A DNA stretch of 64,000 nucleotides. Source: Melioribacteraceae bacterium (lineage in GTDB: Bacteria; Bacteroidota; Ignavibacteria; Ignavibacteriales; Melioribacteraceae). Positions 28,118 to 36,253 of this stretch are shown piece after piece. The position numbers and the translations under genes are program-made. The notes beneath the pieces were generated by a model that was not told where the DNA came from, did no database searches, and worked only from the letters and a program-made list of their open reading frames with translations. The stretch's first letter is position 1. The number at the start of each line of letters is the position of its first letter. The stretch spans positions 558,001 to 622,000 of the forward strand of contig DAOSDY010000001.1 of NCBI GenBank assembly GCA_035362835.1. Direction: 5' to 3'.

Positions 28118-28123
28118 GGTCAG
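28074..28123. repeat. Paired palindromes at the transposase gene
   Basis: TGACCTTGAAGGTCA (28074-28088) and TGACCTTCAAGGTCA (28108-28122) are two 15-base palindromes that differ only in the middle base (G or C) and lie 19 bases apart; C-G pairing extends the second to 28107-28123. They are at the start end of the transposase gene and partly inside its open frame. They are good candidates for the sequence recognised by the transposase. Confidence 0.7.
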
Positions 28124-28147
28124 GGTGCGGGATTTGGTTTAAAACAA

Positions 28148-28172
28148 AAAACCCCGGCATAACCGGGGTTTT
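28148..28172 (-). terminator. Intrinsic terminator of the surface-protein gene
   Basis: AAAACCCCGG-CATAA-CCGGGGTTTT (28148-28172 on the plus strand) is a 10-base-pair stem with T-runs on both sides, so it can end transcription from both directions. A second small stem, AAAGCT/AGCTTT, lies just before it near 28183-28198. It is placed about 35 bases beyond the stop of the 2076-residue gene. Confidence 0.85.
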
Positions 28173-28206
28173 CTGTTTGCTGAAAGCTTTTCAGCTTTAA
28201 GCCTGA

Positions 28207-31200
28207 TTACTTCATGAGTAACATCTTCTTTACTTGTACGAAGTTATCAGCTTCGATTCTGTAGATATACATACCACTGGTCATTCTTGAAGCGTCGAAG
28301 TTAATGGTATGGAATCCTGCAGGCATTACCTTGTTAACCAATGTAGCAACTTCTTCACCGAGGATATTGAATATTCTCAATGTAACATTGGATTCTTTCG
28401 GTAATCCGAATTTAATGTTAGTTGTCGGGTTGAATGGGTTCGGATAATTCTGTGAGAGTGAGAACTCTGTTGGAATTTCAGCAACTTCTTCAACATCGGT
28501 TAAACCAACATTTACGTCAAAGCTGTAAGCAAAGAAATCATTGTTAGCTGCATCAGAAGCAATGATTGTTACAACTGCATCGCCAATTGCAACCGGAGTA
28601 ATTTTAAGTGTTGAACCGGTAATAGCTGTTGTAAGAATTGTACCGTTGGATGACTGAGCTGTAAATGTTAACGATCCTACGTTTCCTTCGAATACGTTAG
28701 CAAGGTTGTAGCTCTTTTCACCCTGTGACAATACCAACCACTGTTTCGGAATAGCAGTCTTAATGCTCATGTTAGATTTCAGACCTAATGTAAATACAGC
28801 ACCGCCAAGTCTCAGACCTGCGTTAGCATTTTTCTGAATGATGCTTGGTACGCCGTCATTTACTTCGTTATCATACGGAACACCGATAGTTCCCTGGAAT
28901 AACCACTGGTTGGTTAAGTCAGTTACTAATCCGTGTCTTCTGATAATTCTAACATTATTAATATCATCGAAATCTGTAAATCCTCTAGCAGTTAATTCTA
29001 AGTCGAACAATGTTGAAGGTCCAATGCTGGACGGAGCAGAAGCGATTGTCCAGTAGAATGCAGGATATCTTGCAACATCGATACCTGTAGCAACACCATC
29101 TACGATCGGTAATGCAACAGCGCCGCCAGGATTTGAGTTAACGTGGTTAACTGTGAAAGTGGAGTTTGGCATTGTCGGTAAACCGAACGAAGGATTGAAT
29201 GTCAATGCAACCGGTCTGTAAAGTGTAGTTGTACCAACCGGGAATTCGAATCTTGATTCAGAGGATGCGCCTAAGCCAGGTCCGCCAGCGTTGAAGGAGA
29301 CTTTAGCAACGTGTCCAACTACGTGGGAGATGTTTGTGCCTGTAACGCCTACTCTTGTGAATCCTTGTCCGCCACCCCAGTTAGGCTGGTTCATTGTGAA
29401 TACGAGAGGATCCGGAACAATGAAAAGACCATTTACAAATGTAGTTAAAGCACCACCGTTTCTAACCTGAGCGATGTTGCCACCGGCTAAGGTTACTGTG
29501 TTGGTGTTGTTTGTTTTGTTGAATGTTAATGATCCAACTGTTGTACCAGCTGCAGGAACAGTTAATGTAGCGTTAGTAGCACCAGTCCATACGATGTTGC
29601 TTGTAGCATTTAATGATCCGGTTGCGGAAACGGTTACGTTACCCTGAGTTGTAATTGTACCGTTGGTATAAGCGCCATTGATTACTGTGTTACCTGTAAT
29701 TACAAGATTACCGGCATAGTTTGCAACTGTAGCATCGCCACTGATAGTACTTGTCGGGAATCCGGCAGGTAATACGTTGTTAGCAGCACCGTCAAGATCA
29801 TGATCCATTCTTCCGAAAGTTCCGGCTAAGGTCATGGTTGGAGCAGTGATGTTTGTGTTGTAAACAGTTGCATTTGCTGTACTTGTAACAGGACCATTGG
29901 AAGCTAATGTAGCATAGGTATAAATATCTGTTACTTCGTTTAAGCTGGAGAGAACACCTTTTGTAAGTGTTGCACTAGCAGTATTGGAAACAGTTAATGT
30001 CAATCCGTTAAGGTTGAAGATGATTGTATTAACGCCAGCCGCGCCGGTATTTAATACAAAGTCGCCAACTGTACGGTTAGCATGTAACTGCAATCCGCCT
30101 GTTGTACCGTTAGCAGCGGTTGTGAATACGTTCAGCAATGATACGAAACCAGCTGCATCGGAGAATTCGCGTGTAGTAGTTGCTCTGAAAGCTGTGTTGA
30201 TATACTCCAATGTTACCGGACCGCCTAACAACCTGGTAGTAGCACCACCAGCTGCACTGTTGATAAGGTTACCATTATTAACTCTAACCATTGAGTTAGC
30301 AGCCATTGTGATTGTGCGGATAGTACCGAGAACATTTTCGAAATCGTAGTTACCGGCATTCAGATAGAGAATTGTGTTGACTGTAACGTTCTTGGAAGCG
30401 TCAACATCAATACCGGCACCGTTATCCACGTAAAGACCAGTAACTGTAGCAGGCATTTCGTTAGCAGGAACTATAAGAGCAGCAGCCTGATAATGTAAGT
30501 TAATGTCAGTTCCTAATGTACCGAATGTAGGAACATGGCTTAAGATACCGCCATTATTTTGTCTAACAATCCAGGCACCGTCACCCATGATCAGTTTTGC
30601 ATTTGCGCCGGTAGCTAAGTCACCGGTATTTGCAAGAACCAATCTCTTGGAAACTGTGAATGCGTTGTTATTTGGAGCTGCAGCTATTGTAATATTTCCA
30701 GTACCGTTAACTCGAACGTTAGGAAGAATCATACCGGCAGCGGTGGTCTGGAATGTTTTAGCTGTTGCGCCGTCAAATACAAATTCGCCGTTCTGAGCAT
30801 TGGTAGCTGTAATTGAATTTGTTGTTGTAGCATTAACTGTACCAGCAGTGAAAATAAATACAGTTGTGTTGCCGAGAGCGTCGTCCATAATAACGTCAAC
30901 AAGGTTCTGCTCAATTGTACCGCTTGTTAATCTTACGATACCCTGAACAGTAATTGTTGGTGTACCAACAACGCCGTCGTTATCAAATAATGTAACAGTA
31001 TTGGTAGTACTGTTGAAGGTTAAGCTTGGAACAGTGATGCTTCCGCTTAAACTAACAGTAACCGGACCTGTTAAGATCATTTCTGATGCAACCGGGCCAG
31101 TGTATAAACCAGTTGTATTCCATTCAGTACCAGCATTTGTAAAGTCGAAACCTGCCAATGCTAAAGTACCTGTATTTGAGTTTGTGAAGATCTGGTTAAC

Positions 31201-34200
31201 ACCGGAATTGGAAATTAATGTAGCTGTGATACCGCCGGTATTAGCAGGATCGATGATTATTCTTGCTAATCTTGCACCGTTAGTATTAAGGCCGCCGGTT
31301 GCTCTGTACTGTAAGTAACCTTTTGTTGTAGCATCTGTTGCCAGGAATGAAGTTGTTCCGGCAGCTGTGAAATTATTTGCGGAATTCCACCAGATGTTGA
31401 AATCGTTGAAATCGAATGTTAAGCTTGCACCGGCAATATTGAATGAAGTATTTCCAAATGCCGGAACTTCAACATCCGTTGTTAAATCAACTGAACCGCC
31501 ATTCTGAGCATAGTTGTACATGTCGCCAGGTGACGGAACTGCATCTGCCTGAAGACCTAAGGTAACTGTACCACTGTTAACTACTAAACCAAGGTTTGTA
31601 GGAGTATTTTTACCAATCTGCTTCAATCCGTTGATTACAACGTTACCGGTTGAAGAAACATCAAGGTTTTCAATTAATGCCTGGTCAAGAGCGTTTGTTC
31701 CGCCAACAATAGTATGGTCGCCTGTACCGGCTAAACCGAACCAGTTACCAGCATTGTTCTCGGAAACTGTACCGTAAATTGTATGAGTTGAGGTTGTTGT
31801 TGTTGTTGCAATAAGATTTGCACCAAATGGTCTTAAGTCAGCATTTCTTGCAACTTCAACATTACCAAGAATTGTTCTTGCATTGTTAACACGTACAGGG
31901 AAACCGCCAGTTGAAAGAACTGTTAAGTTTCTAACAAGGTTGTCGTCCCAAACATTGTTTGCAACGTTTTCAGCAACAGCTAGTGTTCCAAAGAATGTTA
32001 AATCGTAAATAACATTATTAGCATTGAAATCGCCTGTTCCTGCCCATGCGAATACCTGACCGTCAGGATTTCCATCAACATCGGAGTCATTCAAGTTTCT
32101 CCAGATGGAAGGTGGAGCAGCGTCGATCGGGTTGAACTGGCAAGCATTAGGAATAAATACGCCGCCTCTGAAGAGAGTTAATCTGCCTGTCCATGAAACA
32201 ACTGTACCGGCAGCAACTGTAATTCTATCGATCGGTTCAGCTAATCTGACTTCGATATTGGAATATTTTCCGGTACCGCCGATTGTGTGAACATTATTAT
32301 CAATTGCAGCGCCTGTCGGGTTATTTGTACCTTCGAATATAACACTACCAAGGCCTGACGAAAAGATCTGTCCGCCATTAGTAATTGTTGTTGGCGTTCC
32401 GTTACCAACCATACGGATATTGAGGTCACCTAACTGAATAGATGTATTTGCGTTAACTGTACAGCTGTTAACTATTTCAACAGAACCGTTCTGAAGAGTA
32501 AGACCTGTACCAACGCCGGATACTGTGAAATCGAATACTTTAAAGTTAGGACCGCCGGCGCAAATCTGACCCTGTCCGCCTGAGCTGAACTGGAGATTAC
32601 CGGTTGTATTTGTGAAGTTACCTGATGTACGGTTGAAGTTTCCTTTTACATCAAAAGTATGAGCACCGCCAAATACAAACGCGCCAACTGCCTGAGTATA
32701 ATTTCCTTGTAATACAACGTTTCCACCGGTAGTAAATGTACCGTTAGAAATATTTACGTTCTGGTTGATCTGTAATGAACCAGGTGTTGTAAACACCGCA
32801 CCGGCTCCGGTAATATAAACAGAACCGGAAATAGTAGCGGGAGTACCTGTCATTGTAAGATCGCCACCAGCTGAAAGAGTAACATTACCAACGATGCTTG
32901 TTGCCGGGAAACCACCGGTAACATTGCCAGCGCCTGCAACTTCAACGCTCGGGAATGCGCCTGCGCCTGCAACAACTGCTACGCCAGCTGCATGTGAGAA
33001 TTTGAACAAACCGATGTTTATTCCGTTGCTTGTAATACCGCCAACGTTGTTAACTGCACTTGTTGCCTGACCGCCATAGGTAATATCAAGATTAAATGTA
33101 TTTAATTTAACTTTTGAACCTGCAGCGCCATTTTCCAAAGTATTATCAGGAGTAACGTTTGCAGATGTTTTGAAAGTTAAATTGCCGGTTAAGTTAACAG
33201 AACCGCCGGTATTGTTTTTCAACATACCATATACGTCAGATCCGCCAATGTTAACTGTTCCGGTTGAAGTATTTCTTAAAACTACAAAAGCATAATAATT
33301 AACGCCGCCAGTTGTATAAACACCAAATGTCATGTTGGTAATCGACAATGTACCGGTATTTGTATTCTGAATAAGGTTGGTTTCGTTGTTAGCAACACCA
33401 TCGCTGAACAGACCAGCTTCATCAAGATCCGAAGCGGTTGTTCCGCCGTGATTGATTGCCAAACCACCCGGGAATGCTAATGTACCGGTATTTGTATTCT
33501 GAATATATGTGCCCCAAACTTCGTTACGTGAACTAAAAGTAACAGCACCATTAAATGTCATTCCGCCTGTATTGGTATTCTGAATTAAGCTTGGTGCAGC
33601 AGCAGCGCCGGCTATAGAAACTGTTCCGTTAAATACAGCAGAAGCTGCATTCGTATTCTGGATAATACCGCCAGTTGTTGCTGTTAAATTCTGTGCAACT
33701 GTTAAAGTACCGGTAGCTTTATTAATTGTTAAAGTGCTACCAGCTAAAGTTGTCTGTAATTCACCGCCTGTTGTTTGAGCTGCGGTACCATTATAAACCA
33801 TTGTACGGTTGGCAGCACTATAAGTAAAAGTACCAACAACTGCACCTGCGGTTCTTGTCATGGTTAATACTGTTCCACCAACGTTAAAGCTAGCCAGACC
33901 GCTTACATCAAGTGTACCGGAAGTTAAGGTAATAGCATTGGTAGCTGTATTAGAGAAAGCACCATTGTTAATGCTAACACTCTGGACACCGGCATCAGCT
34001 GCCTGGAATGCAATGGTTTTTCCTGCGCCAGGATTAACAATAAAAGCACCGGCTACAGGACCGTTAAAGTAAACAATATTAGAAGCGTTATAGGTCTGAA
34101 TGATGAAGGTCATCGATTTTGCACCGGTAAAGCTGATACCATTGGCATCGTTACCGCCGGCAACACCGTTTCCATCAAATACAGCTGACTGGTCGAAATA

Positions 34201-34437
34201 ATATTCGCCAGCTTTTACATAAACAGTAGCACCATCCGGGAAAGCTGCATATGCGCCTTCGAAGGTTCTCTTAGGACCTGTACCCGGAGGGTTGTTTGTT
34301 GCGTTAAGACCTGTGTAGCTGTCATCACCGTCCGTCGAATTCAAATAACGAACAGTCTGACCATAGGAAAGAGAACTTAACACTAACGTTACTAATAACG
34401 TCAACGTGCCAAGTTTCAACAGGTTTTTCAAATTCAT
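28207..34437 (-). CDS. Giant beta-rich surface protein with type IX secretion sorting domain
   Basis: The product is 2076 residues. A signal peptide (KLGTLTLLVTLVLSSLSYGQ) leads into a segment resembling the start of right-handed beta-helix proteins (YLNSTDGDDSYTGLNATN, VYVKAGEYYF). Hundreds of Thr, Asn, Gly and Val-rich beta-strand repeats follow. The unit QNTNTGTL recurs several times near residues 265-365 and looser versions appear all along. The C-terminus has the type A sorting domain (LSQNYPNPFNPTTNIKFGLP, then ATLVNKVMPAGFHTINFD, ending VQVKKMLLMK), so it is exported by type IX secretion. The ribosome-binding site TTAGGAGT is 6 bases from the ATG. Role: structural surface layer or adhesin; no catalytic motif seen. 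Confidence 0.88.
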   Translation of the reverse strand: MNLKNLLKLGTLTLLVTLVLSSLSYGQTVRYLNSTDGDDSYTGLNATNNPPGTGPKRTFEGAYAAFPDGATVYVKAGEYYFDQSAVFDGNGVAGGNDANGISFTGAKSMTFIIQTYNASNIVYFNGPVAGAFIVNPGAGKTIAFQAADAGVQSVSINNGAFSNTATNAITLTSGTLDVSGLASFNVGGTVLTMTRTAGAVVGTFTYSAANRTMVYNGTAAQTTGGELQTTLAGSTLTINKATGTLTVAQNLTATTGGIIQNTNAASAVFNGTVSIAGAAAAPSLIQNTNTGGMTFNGAVTFSSRNEVWGTYIQNTNTGTLAFPGGLAINHGGTTASDLDEAGLFSDGVANNETNLIQNTNTGTLSITNMTFGVYTTGGVNYYAFVVLRNTSTGTVNIGGSDVYGMLKNNTGGSVNLTGNLTFKTSANVTPDNTLENGAAGSKVKLNTFNLDITYGGQATSAVNNVGGITSNGINIGLFKFSHAAGVAVVAGAGAFPSVEVAGAGNVTGGFPATSIVGNVTLSAGGDLTMTGTPATISGSVYITGAGAVFTTPGSLQINQNVNISNGTFTTGGNVVLQGNYTQAVGAFVFGGAHTFDVKGNFNRTSGNFTNTTGNLQFSSGGQGQICAGGPNFKVFDFTVSGVGTGLTLQNGSVEIVNSCTVNANTSIQLGDLNIRMVGNGTPTTITNGGQIFSSGLGSVIFEGTNNPTGAAIDNNVHTIGGTGKYSNIEVRLAEPIDRITVAAGTVVSWTGRLTLFRGGVFIPNACQFNPIDAAPPSIWRNLNDSDVDGNPDGQVFAWAGTGDFNANNVIYDLTFFGTLAVAENVANNVWDDNLVRNLTVLSTGGFPVRVNNARTILGNVEVARNADLRPFGANLIATTTTTSTHTIYGTVSENNAGNWFGLAGTGDHTIVGGTNALDQALIENLDVSSTGNVVINGLKQIGKNTPTNLGLVVNSGTVTLGLQADAVPSPGDMYNYAQNGGSVDLTTDVEVPAFGNTSFNIAGASLTFDFNDFNIWWNSANNFTAAGTTSFLATDATTKGYLQYRATGGLNTNGARLARIIIDPANTGGITATLISNSGVNQIFTNSNTGTLALAGFDFTNAGTEWNTTGLYTGPVASEMILTGPVTVSLSGSITVPSLTFNSTTNTVTLFDNDGVVGTPTITVQGIVRLTSGTIEQNLVDVIMDDALGNTTVFIFTAGTVNATTTNSITATNAQNGEFVFDGATAKTFQTTAAGMILPNVRVNGTGNITIAAAPNNNAFTVSKRLVLANTGDLATGANAKLIMGDGAWIVRQNNGGILSHVPTFGTLGTDINLHYQAAALIVPANEMPATVTGLYVDNGAGIDVDASKNVTVNTILYLNAGNYDFENVLGTIRTITMAANSMVRVNNGNLINSAAGGATTRLLGGPVTLEYINTAFRATTTREFSDAAGFVSLLNVFTTAANGTTGGLQLHANRTVGDFVLNTGAAGVNTIIFNLNGLTLTVSNTASATLTKGVLSSLNEVTDIYTYATLASNGPVTSTANATVYNTNITAPTMTLAGTFGRMDHDLDGAANNVLPAGFPTSTISGDATVANYAGNLVITGNTVINGAYTNGTITTQGNVTVSATGSLNATSNIVWTGATNATLTVPAAGTTVGSLTFNKTNNTNTVTLAGGNIAQVRNGGALTTFVNGLFIVPDPLVFTMNQPNWGGGQGFTRVGVTGTNISHVVGHVAKVSFNAGGPGLGASSESRFEFPVGTTTLYRPVALTFNPSFGLPTMPNSTFTVNHVNSNPGGAVALPIVDGVATGIDVARYPAFYWTIASAPSSIGPSTLFDLELTARGFTDFDDINNVRIIRRHGLVTDLTNQWLFQGTIGVPYDNEVNDGVPSIIQKNANAGLRLGGAVFTLGLKSNMSIKTAIPKQWLVLSQGEKSYNLANVFEGNVGSLTFTAQSSNGTILTTAITGSTLKITPVAIGDAVVTIIASDAANNDFFAYSFDVNVGLTDVEEVAEIPTEFSLSQNYPNPFNPTTNIKFGLPKESNVTLRIFNILGEEVATLVNKVMPAGFHTINFDASRMTSGMYIYRIEADNFVQVKKMLLMK

Positions 34438-34494
34438 TTTTTTACTCCTAATTAGTTATTGAATAAAAACAACTTTGTTACACACACACTTTCA

Positions 34495-34524
34495 AACTCT
34501 TTAGTCCTTAAGTTGGTAAGAGTT
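34495..34524 (-). promoter_or_regulatory. Inverted repeat in the surface-protein leader
   Basis: AACTCTT (34495-34501) and AAGAGTT (34518-34524) are perfect inverted repeats 16 bases apart. In the RNA the first arm to be made lies inside the small leader reading frame and the second lies after its stop. A translating ribosome would prevent this hairpin from forming. A regulatory role is inferred. Confidence 0.35.
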
Positions 34525-34537
34525 CTGTCATGCTCAT
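34508..34537 (-). CDS. Possible leader peptide upstream of the surface-protein gene
   Basis: Read on the minus strand, a perfect AAGGAGG (plus 34541-34547) stands before a nine-codon frame, MSMTELLPT. The second ATG (34531) is at ideal distance (about 8 bases) and gives MTELLPT. It ends at 34508, 70 bases before the large gene. The ribosome-binding site is stronger than that of the large gene and lies next to a CCTTT/AAAGG stem. It is too short to judge by coding statistics. Confidence 0.35.
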   Translation of the reverse strand: MSMTELLPT

Positions 34538-34649
34538 GTACCTCCTTTTTTAAAAGGTTAAGTTGGGAATTGTTTTTTAATTGAATTAAATAAAAAGTTA
34601 AATACATATTTTATATAGCTTTAGCCCAATTGATATATAAGTTTACTTT

Positions 34650-34679
34650 AAAATAAACAAAAGAATATGATTTTGTCAA
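34650..34679 (-). promoter_or_regulatory. Proximal promoter candidate for the surface-protein gene
   Basis: On the minus strand, TTGACA (plus 34674-34679), an 18-base spacer and TATTTT (plus 34650-34655). The expected start near 34643 leaves a leader of about 205 bases before the ATG at 34437. The -35 hexamer is perfect. Confidence 0.6.
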
Positions 34680-34758
34680 TCATTTCTTTAATATCAATGT
34701 TTGCAAAAAAACCAAAATTCGCAATATTTCTTTCGTATTGTTCTACCAACTGTTGCGA

Positions 34759-34787
34759 AAAATAATTAAACCGAGATTCCTTGTCAA
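34759..34787 (-). promoter_or_regulatory. Distal promoter candidate for the surface-protein gene
   Basis: On the minus strand, TTGACA (plus 34782-34787), a 17-base spacer and TATTTT (plus 34759-34764). It has the same two hexamers as the proximal candidate about 109 bases downstream, so the gene appears to have two similar promoters in tandem. Nothing else that could be transcribed in this direction lies between them. Confidence 0.55.
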
Positions 34788-34870
34788 CATATTTTAAAAG
34801 AATTTAAAGAAAAATCGCGGTTTGTGAGCTTCGCAAAAACATCAATAAACAAAGAACAATTTATAATAAT

Positions 34871-34938
34871 CTTGCTCTTGCTCATGTTCCTGATCATGAT
34901 CAAGAGCAGGATCATGATCAAGAGCAGAATCAAGATCA
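34871..34938. repeat. GANCAN hexamer inverted array 1
   Basis: The right half reads as in-phase hexamers GATCAT-GATCAA-GAGCAG repeated twice. The left half is the same type of unit on the other strand (CTTGCTCTTGCTCATG and so on). The two halves meet at the self-complementary GATCATGATC. The array ends on the stop codon of rpiA, so it forms that gene's 3' end. It could fold into a long imperfect hairpin. Confidence 0.8.
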
Positions 34939-35685
34939 CGAATTAAATATTTTAAGACCGTCTTTGGTACCGCAATAAACAACTGACGCGGTGTTCAGAA
35001 ATAATCCGTGTTCAACGATACCGGCTCGGGCATTAAGTAATGAATCAAGTTTAACCGGATTATCTATTTCACTAAAATCAGCATCAAGTATAAGATTGCC
35101 TTCATCGGTAATAAACTCGTTTCCGTCTTCATCATTTCTTAAAGATACTTTTGCGCCTAATGATTCAAGAAATCTTCTTTCCGACTCAACAGCGAATGGT
35201 ATTACTTCAACCGGAAGAGATGATTTCTTACACAATCGATCGGACAGCTTGGTTTCATCAATAATAATAACATTACGTTTACTATTCTGCGCGACAATCT
35301 TTTCTCTAAGAAGCGCACCTCCTCCACCTTTAATAAGATTGATTACGGCAGATCCTTCTCCCGAAAAACCTGGATCAGAATTCCCTACGGTCACTTCATC
35401 GGCGCCGTCAATTGTTAAATCGACCGGGAACTGATCAAGCGAATTGCCGGTTGCCAACTGATTCAAACCAATCAACGGGAGTCCATATTCTTTAGCTGAT
35501 TTTTCAGTCTTAATGGAAGTAGCGACACATTTTACATCTTTAAGTTCATTGCTTTTAATTTTACCTGCAATTACTTCTAAAGCATACTTAAAAGTAGAAC
35601 CCGTTCCTAAGCCCAATATCATACCCGATTTAACCTCTTCAACGGATTTCTGTGCGGCGAGCTTTTTTAGTTCGTTTGTCGACAT
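34936..35685 (-). CDS. rpiA: Ribose-5-phosphate isomerase A
   Basis: The product is 249 residues, slightly above the usual ~220. It has the GLGTGST phosphate loop at residues 25-31, DLTIDGADEV with the catalytic aspartates, and KGGGGALLREKIVA with the catalytic glutamate and lysine. It interconverts ribose-5-phosphate and ribulose-5-phosphate in the pentose phosphate pathway. It is a single gene, reading away from miaB, and is bordered on both sides by hexamer arrays. The stop codon lies in array 1. Confidence 0.96.
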   Translation of the reverse strand: MSTNELKKLAAQKSVEEVKSGMILGLGTGSTFKYALEVIAGKIKSNELKDVKCVATSIKTEKSAKEYGLPLIGLNQLATGNSLDQFPVDLTIDGADEVTVGNSDPGFSGEGSAVINLIKGGGGALLREKIVAQNSKRNVIIIDETKLSDRLCKKSSLPVEVIPFAVESERRFLESLGAKVSLRNDEDGNEFITDEGNLILDADFSEIDNPVKLDSLLNARAGIVEHGLFLNTASVVYCGTKDGLKIFNS

Positions 35686-35826
35686 GCCGCAACATATGAA
35701 ATTATCGTGCCACGTATAAAAGTGTGGTTATCAGCTTATTTTTCAGCTTTTTTAGATAATTATTAGTGTCGAAGGTGAATTTTTTTCGTACTGTTGAAAA
35801 TATTTCGCAGGGGGTGGGGGATGATA

Positions 35827-35863
35827 GGACACGAATGAACACTGATCAGGTGAATTTAAACTA
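35827..35863. repeat. Dispersed intergenic repeat, copy 1
   Basis: GGACACGAATGAACACTGAT and the following CAGGTGAATTTAAAC match the copy at 38407 at roughly three of four positions over 35 bases. Both copies are intergenic and in the same orientation. They look like the CACGAAT/CACGGAT-type intergenic repeats I recall from several phyla, which I cannot verify here. Confidence 0.55.
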
Positions 35864-35890
35864 ATATAACAACCGGGTAAATTCCTATTA

Positions 35891-35953
35891 ATGCTCTTAC
35901 TCTTGATCACAAGCATGATCATGATCAAGAGCAGGAACAAGAGCAAGAGCATG
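35891..35953. repeat. GANCAN hexamer inverted array 2
   Basis: It begins ATGCTCTTACTCTTGATC on the left and ends GAACAA-GAGCAA-GAGCAT on the right, with CATGATCATGATCAAGAGCA in the middle. The first 12 bases are the same as in array 3. It lies in the 568-base gap between rpiA and miaB. That gap also holds the copy 1 dispersed repeat, a small reading frame at 36042 and array 3. Confidence 0.8.
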
Positions 35954-36041
35954 AAATATAAGATTGGTTTTCGGGTAGAGACGGGCTGCCTTGTTAATCA
36001 GTTTTAATCTTAATAACTTTTCACCCCAATTTAGATCTGTT

Positions 36042-36161
36042 ATGATCGAGTTTGATACTAAGAAGTATTCTACGAACAAAAGACGAAGGATTGCAATAAT
36101 CTATTTCATATTATTTCTGATAATTATTAACGTCATCCTCCATTTTGTGAGTAAACTGTAA
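36042..36161 (+). CDS. Possible 39-residue single-helix membrane protein
   Basis: From ATG at 36042 to TAA at 36161 the frame reads a short charged start (MIEFDTKKYSTNKRRRI), one clear membrane helix (AIIYFILFLIIINVIL) and a short tail (HFVSKL). Positive charges just before the helix fit an inner-membrane protein with its N-terminus inside. No good ribosome-binding site is seen. It lies between two hexamer arrays. It may be real or chance; AT-rich sequence can mimic such helices. Confidence 0.4.
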   Translation: MIEFDTKKYSTNKRRRIAIIYFILFLIIINVILHFVSKL

Positions 36162-36167
36162 TAAATA

Positions 36168-36236
36168 ATCATGCTCTTACTCATGATCGTGTTCATGATC
36201 AAGAGCATGAGCAAGATCAGGATCAAGAGCAAGATT
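36168..36236. repeat. GANCAN hexamer inverted array 3
   Basis: The left half starts ATCATGCTCTTACTCATGAT. The right half reads GATCAA-GAGCAT-GAGCAA, GATCAG-GATCAA-GAGCAA-GA. It ends 18 bases before the miaB start codon, so it is in or next to the miaB leader and could influence its expression. Confidence 0.8.
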
Positions 36237-36253
36237 ATATAGAAAGACTGAAA

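Noticed and set aside
28838..34072. Several plus-strand frames of 60-120 residues opposite the giant surface gene
   Set aside because: They are antisense shadows of its Thr/Val-rich codons, with no start sites or domain features; the minus-strand frame is unbroken over 6.2 kb with a clear signal and sorting domain.
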